Below are positions 5,185-7,345 of a stretch of 7,345 nt of DNA, piece by piece; position 1 is the stretch's first letter, and every line of letters starts with the position of its first letter. This stretch comes from DG-33 sp964345105 (lineage in GTDB: Archaea > Hadarchaeota > Hadarchaeia > Hadarchaeales > Hadarchaeaceae), in the NCBI GenBank assembly GCA_964345105.1, contig CAYFPZ010000015.1:1-7345 (forward strand), given 5' to 3'. The notes beneath the pieces were generated by a model. It worked only from the letters and a program-made list of their open reading frames with translations. It made no database searches and was not told the DNA's origin. The translations under genes were made by a program, and so were the position numbers.

Positions 5185-6467
5185 GTGACCTAGGCAACAT
5201 CATAAAGAAAGAAGTGAGGGAGCTGCTCACGCCCGCCACCATAATCCCCGTGGTAGCTATGGCGATCGTGTTCGGTGGGATGGGGCAGATGATTGGGGGC
5301 ATAACTGAGGAGGCAAAGGAAAAACCAATCATTGGAATCATAGACGCGGAAAACAGCCCCCTTTCAGAGATAATCACAGGAGTTCTCAACGAGCAGGCAA
5401 AAGTTGTCTACTTCTCCACGGATGTTGCCGATATCTTGGAAGGATTGGAAAATGTGGAGGGAGAAGGCGGGGCAGCGCTACTGGTTGTACCTCCGGACTT
5501 CAGCGAAAGTATTTACGAAAACCAGCCGGGGGTTATACGCGTCCATTGGATAATGAAGGGGGCGGGAGTGATGGACTCCATACACTCCCAGGCCGTAGAT
5601 GTGTTGATTCAAATTGTAAGTCAGGAGATATCCAAGAAGCTGGTCGATGAGGGCTCAATTGACCCGGATATAGCCGTAAATCCAATCGCGAAAAGTGAGA
5701 CGACAATTTTCAAGGGGAGGGAGATAGAGGGGTTATCTCCTGGAGCGATAAGCGGGATATTGTCTTCGCAGTCCGTAGTACTCCCGATGATCATGATGAT
5801 AATTATAATAATAACGGGAAACACCGTCATCGCTTCAATGGGGATGGAGAAGGAAAACAAGACCTTGGAGACCCTGCTCACCCTTCCTGTAAAAAGAAAT
5901 TATATTGTGATCGGCAAAATTGCAGGAAGCGCCATCGTCGGGCTGGTGATGGCCGCCATTTACATGGTCGGGTTTGGGTACTACATGCAGTCCTTCCAAG
6001 CCACAGAAATAAACTTGGCTGATTTTGGGCTGGCACTGGGGCCGCAGGACTACCTTTTGATTGGGTTATCCGTGTTCGTGGCACTCCTCGCGGGTTTGTC
6101 TCTATGCATGTTTCTTGGAACTTTCGCCAAGGACTTTAAAAGTGCGCAAACCCTCATACTCCCGGTGACGTTTCTCGCCCTGGTCCCCATGTTCCTGATT
6201 ATGTTCAAGGACTTCGACACCCTTCCAGCCGTTTTGAAAATCGCCCTGTTTGCCATACCCTTTGCCCACCCGATGATGGCGATGAGGGCCCTGATGGTTG
6301 ACGACTACCTGCTGGTGCTGGGCGGCATCGCGTACGTGACGATATTTGCGGCGGTTATCATAGCAGTGGTGGCCTGGATCTTCAGGAGCGATAGGCTGCT
6401 GACGGGGAGAATCAAAACGAGGAGAGGCAGGCGTTTAAGGGGACTTCTGAGCAAATTGGGTAGGTAG
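5181..6467 (+). CDS. ABC-2 type transporter permease, NatB-like
   Basis: This is the membrane subunit of the exporter. The 428 residues begin with a short cytoplasmic stretch and a first transmembrane helix at about 19-40. A large extracytoplasmic domain follows at about 41-197, whose opening segment (IIGIIDAENSPLSE) is typical of this permease family. The membrane block then has helices at about 199-218, 247-268, 291-313, 323-343 and 376-402, with one more hydrophobic stretch at 351-369 that may re-enter or cross. The cytoplasmic coupling segment MGMEKENKTLETLLTLPVKR (220-239) is the hallmark of NatB/YhaP-like permeases. The C-terminal tail (402-428) is heavily basic and should face the cytoplasm. 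The ATG overlaps the ATPase stop and no strong Shine-Dalgarno site is visible. A Na+ or drug export role is suggested by the family, but the substrate is unknown. Confidence 0.92.
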   Translation: MSDLGNIIKKEVRELLTPATIIPVVAMAIVFGGMGQMIGGITEEAKEKPIIGIIDAENSPLSEIITGVLNEQAKVVYFSTDVADILEGLENVEGEGGAALLVVPPDFSESIYENQPGVIRVHWIMKGAGVMDSIHSQAVDVLIQIVSQEISKKLVDEGSIDPDIAVNPIAKSETTIFKGREIEGLSPGAISGILSSQSVVLPMIMMIIIIITGNTVIASMGMEKENKTLETLLTLPVKRNYIVIGKIAGSAIVGLVMAAIYMVGFGYYMQSFQATEINLADFGLALGPQDYLLIGLSVFVALLAGLSLCMFLGTFAKDFKSAQTLILPVTFLALVPMFLIMFKDFDTLPAVLKIALFAIPFAHPMMAMRALMVDDYLLVLGGIAYVTIFAAVIIAVVAWIFRSDRLLTGRIKTRRGRRLRGLLSKLGR

Positions 6468-6500
6468 TTTATCGGTCCTATTTTAAATGTTAGATTTTGT
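6468..6500 (+). terminator. T-rich intergenic stretch, possible terminator of the ABC operon
   Basis: After the permease stop the plus strand carries several T runs (GTTTA, ATTTTAAAT, GATTTTG) without a clear hairpin. Archaeal termination often needs only T tracts on the coding strand, so this is a weak candidate. It overlaps the promoter proposed for the next gene. Confidence 0.25.
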
Positions 6501-6528
6501 ACAGTAAAGCTTTAAGTAGCGCTAGGAG
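6481..6528 (+). promoter_or_regulatory. Promoter and ribosome binding site of the TrpB2 gene
   Basis: TTTTAAAT (6481-6488) is a TATA-like box that predicts transcription from about 6509. AGGAG (6524-6528) follows, with eight bases to the ATG at 6537. A second TATA-like CTTTAAG at about 6510-6516 is too close to the start codon unless the transcript is leaderless. Confidence 0.45.
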
Positions 6529-6536
6529 ATTTGTTT

Positions 6537-7345
6537 ATGGTCAAAATGGCCCAAACGAAATTTATGCTCGATGAGGAAGAGATTCCCAAGGCGTGGTATA
6601 ACATTCAGGCTGATCTCTCAACTCCTCTCGACCCCCCGTTGAACCCCGCGACAAAGAAGCCAGTAGGCCCTGAGGATCTAGCGCCGATCTTCCCGATGGA
6701 ACTGATCAAGCAAGAGGTCAGCACCGAAAGATGGATTCAGATACCGGAGGAAGTTCGAGATGTTTACAGACTCTGGCGACCCTCCCCTCTTTATCGCGCG
6801 GTGCGGCTCGAACGCGCCCTCAAGACTCCCGCCAAGATTTACTACAAGTGGGAAGGCGTTAGTCCGCCTGGTAGTCACAAGCCGAACACGGCGGTCGCCC
6901 AAGCTTATTTTAACATGAAGGAAGGAGTGCAGAGACTCACCACCGAAACTGGCGCCGGACAGTGGGGGAGTGCGCTGTCTTTTGGCACTCTTCTCTTCGG
7001 GCTTAAGTGCACTGTCTACATGGTGCACGTGAGCTACGATCAGAAGCCCTACCGCCGCATCATGATGGAGAGCTGGGGGGCTGAGTGCATCCCGAGTCCG
7101 AGCGAGCGCACGGAGTACGGAAAGAAAGTGCTTAAGGAAGACCCGGATTGCCCGGGTAGCTTGGGGATAGCAATTTCAGAGGCGATCGAGGATGCCGCGA
7201 AGCACGAGGACACGAAGTACTCGCTCGGGAGTGTTCTCAACCACGTCCTGCTCCACCAGACCGTTGTCGGGCTCGAGGCGAAAAAACAATTTGAGCTCGC
7301 GGGTGATTATCCTGATGTAATGTTCGGTTGCGTTGGGGGTGGGAG
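6537..7345 (+). CDS. trpB2: TrpB2-type tryptophan synthase beta chain (partial, runs off the right end)
   Basis: This pyridoxal-phosphate enzyme joins indole and a serine donor to make tryptophan; TrpB2 members are known to act with little or no dependence on TrpA. The first 269 residues are present. Hallmarks of the TrpB2 subfamily are the N-terminal extension (AWYNIQADLSTPLDPPLNP, about 19-37), RPSPLYRA (81-88), the pyridoxal lysine Lys115 in GSHKPNTA, the catalytic glutamate 137 in ETGAGQWG (Trp143 where TrpB1 has His), and VHVSYDQKPYRR. The window ends inside GCVGGG, the start of the glycine-rich phosphate-binding loop. About 160 further residues would be expected for the family. The start is the ATG at 6537 with AGGAG eight bases upstream; another in-frame ATG lies at 6546. 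No trpA or other trp gene is visible. Confidence 0.95.
   Translation, partial: MVKMAQTKFMLDEEEIPKAWYNIQADLSTPLDPPLNPATKKPVGPEDLAPIFPMELIKQEVSTERWIQIPEEVRDVYRLWRPSPLYRAVRLERALKTPAKIYYKWEGVSPPGSHKPNTAVAQAYFNMKEGVQRLTTETGAGQWGSALSFGTLLFGLKCTVYMVHVSYDQKPYRRIMMESWGAECIPSPSERTEYGKKVLKEDPDCPGSLGIAISEAIEDAAKHEDTKYSLGSVLNHVLLHQTVVGLEAKKQFELAGDYPDVMFGCVGGG

Overview
The window looks archaeal. It carries two genes for coenzyme F420 biosynthesis, a trans-type polyprenyl (GGPP-like) synthase of the archaeal lipid pathway and a TrpB2-type tryptophan synthase beta chain. Putative promoters are TATA boxes (TTTATAAA, CTTAAAG, AATTATA, TTTTAAAT) about 25 bp before very short leaders, and the ribosome binding sites are GGAGGTGA-type. 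The phylum cannot be fixed from the sequence alone; a non-halophilic euryarchaeal or Bathyarchaeia/Hadarchaeota-like lineage would fit.

Layout. Positions 39-788 (-) encode an unrecognised protein with one N-terminal membrane anchor and a large extracytoplasmic domain. Positions 961-2022 (-) are cofG (FO synthase radical-SAM subunit) and 2021-2659 (+) are cofC (2-phospho-L-lactate guanylyltransferase). These two diverge from a shared start region, and cofC then abuts, stop to stop, a polyprenyl synthase gene (2660-3706, -). An AT-rich gene for a four-helix membrane protein (3877-4293, -) diverges from a two-gene ABC-2/NatAB-like exporter operon (ATPase 4456-5184, permease 5181-6467, +, joined by an ATGA overlap). 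A TrpB2 gene begins at 6537 (+) and runs off the right end. Two very small candidate ORFs with good Shine-Dalgarno sequences lie at 906-971 (-) and 3824-3913 (+).

How the genes relate. CofG helps make the deazaflavin FO and CofC makes the activated phospholactyl donor, so the pair feeds the two branches of F420 synthesis. The prenyl synthase supplies the isoprenoid chain for membrane lipids, and its isopentenyl-diphosphate site deviates from the family pattern. The exporter has no substrate assignment. Codon use changes sharply between cofG (no ATA isoleucine codons in 19) and the ABC ATPase (11 of 19), which may mean different evolutionary origins for these blocks.

No rRNA, tRNA, CRISPR array, insertion sequence or defence system was seen. 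I found no convincing new multi-gene system. The points most worth following are the altered prenyl synthase active site, the codon-use break, the two small ORFs and the dyad motifs between the membrane protein gene and the exporter.
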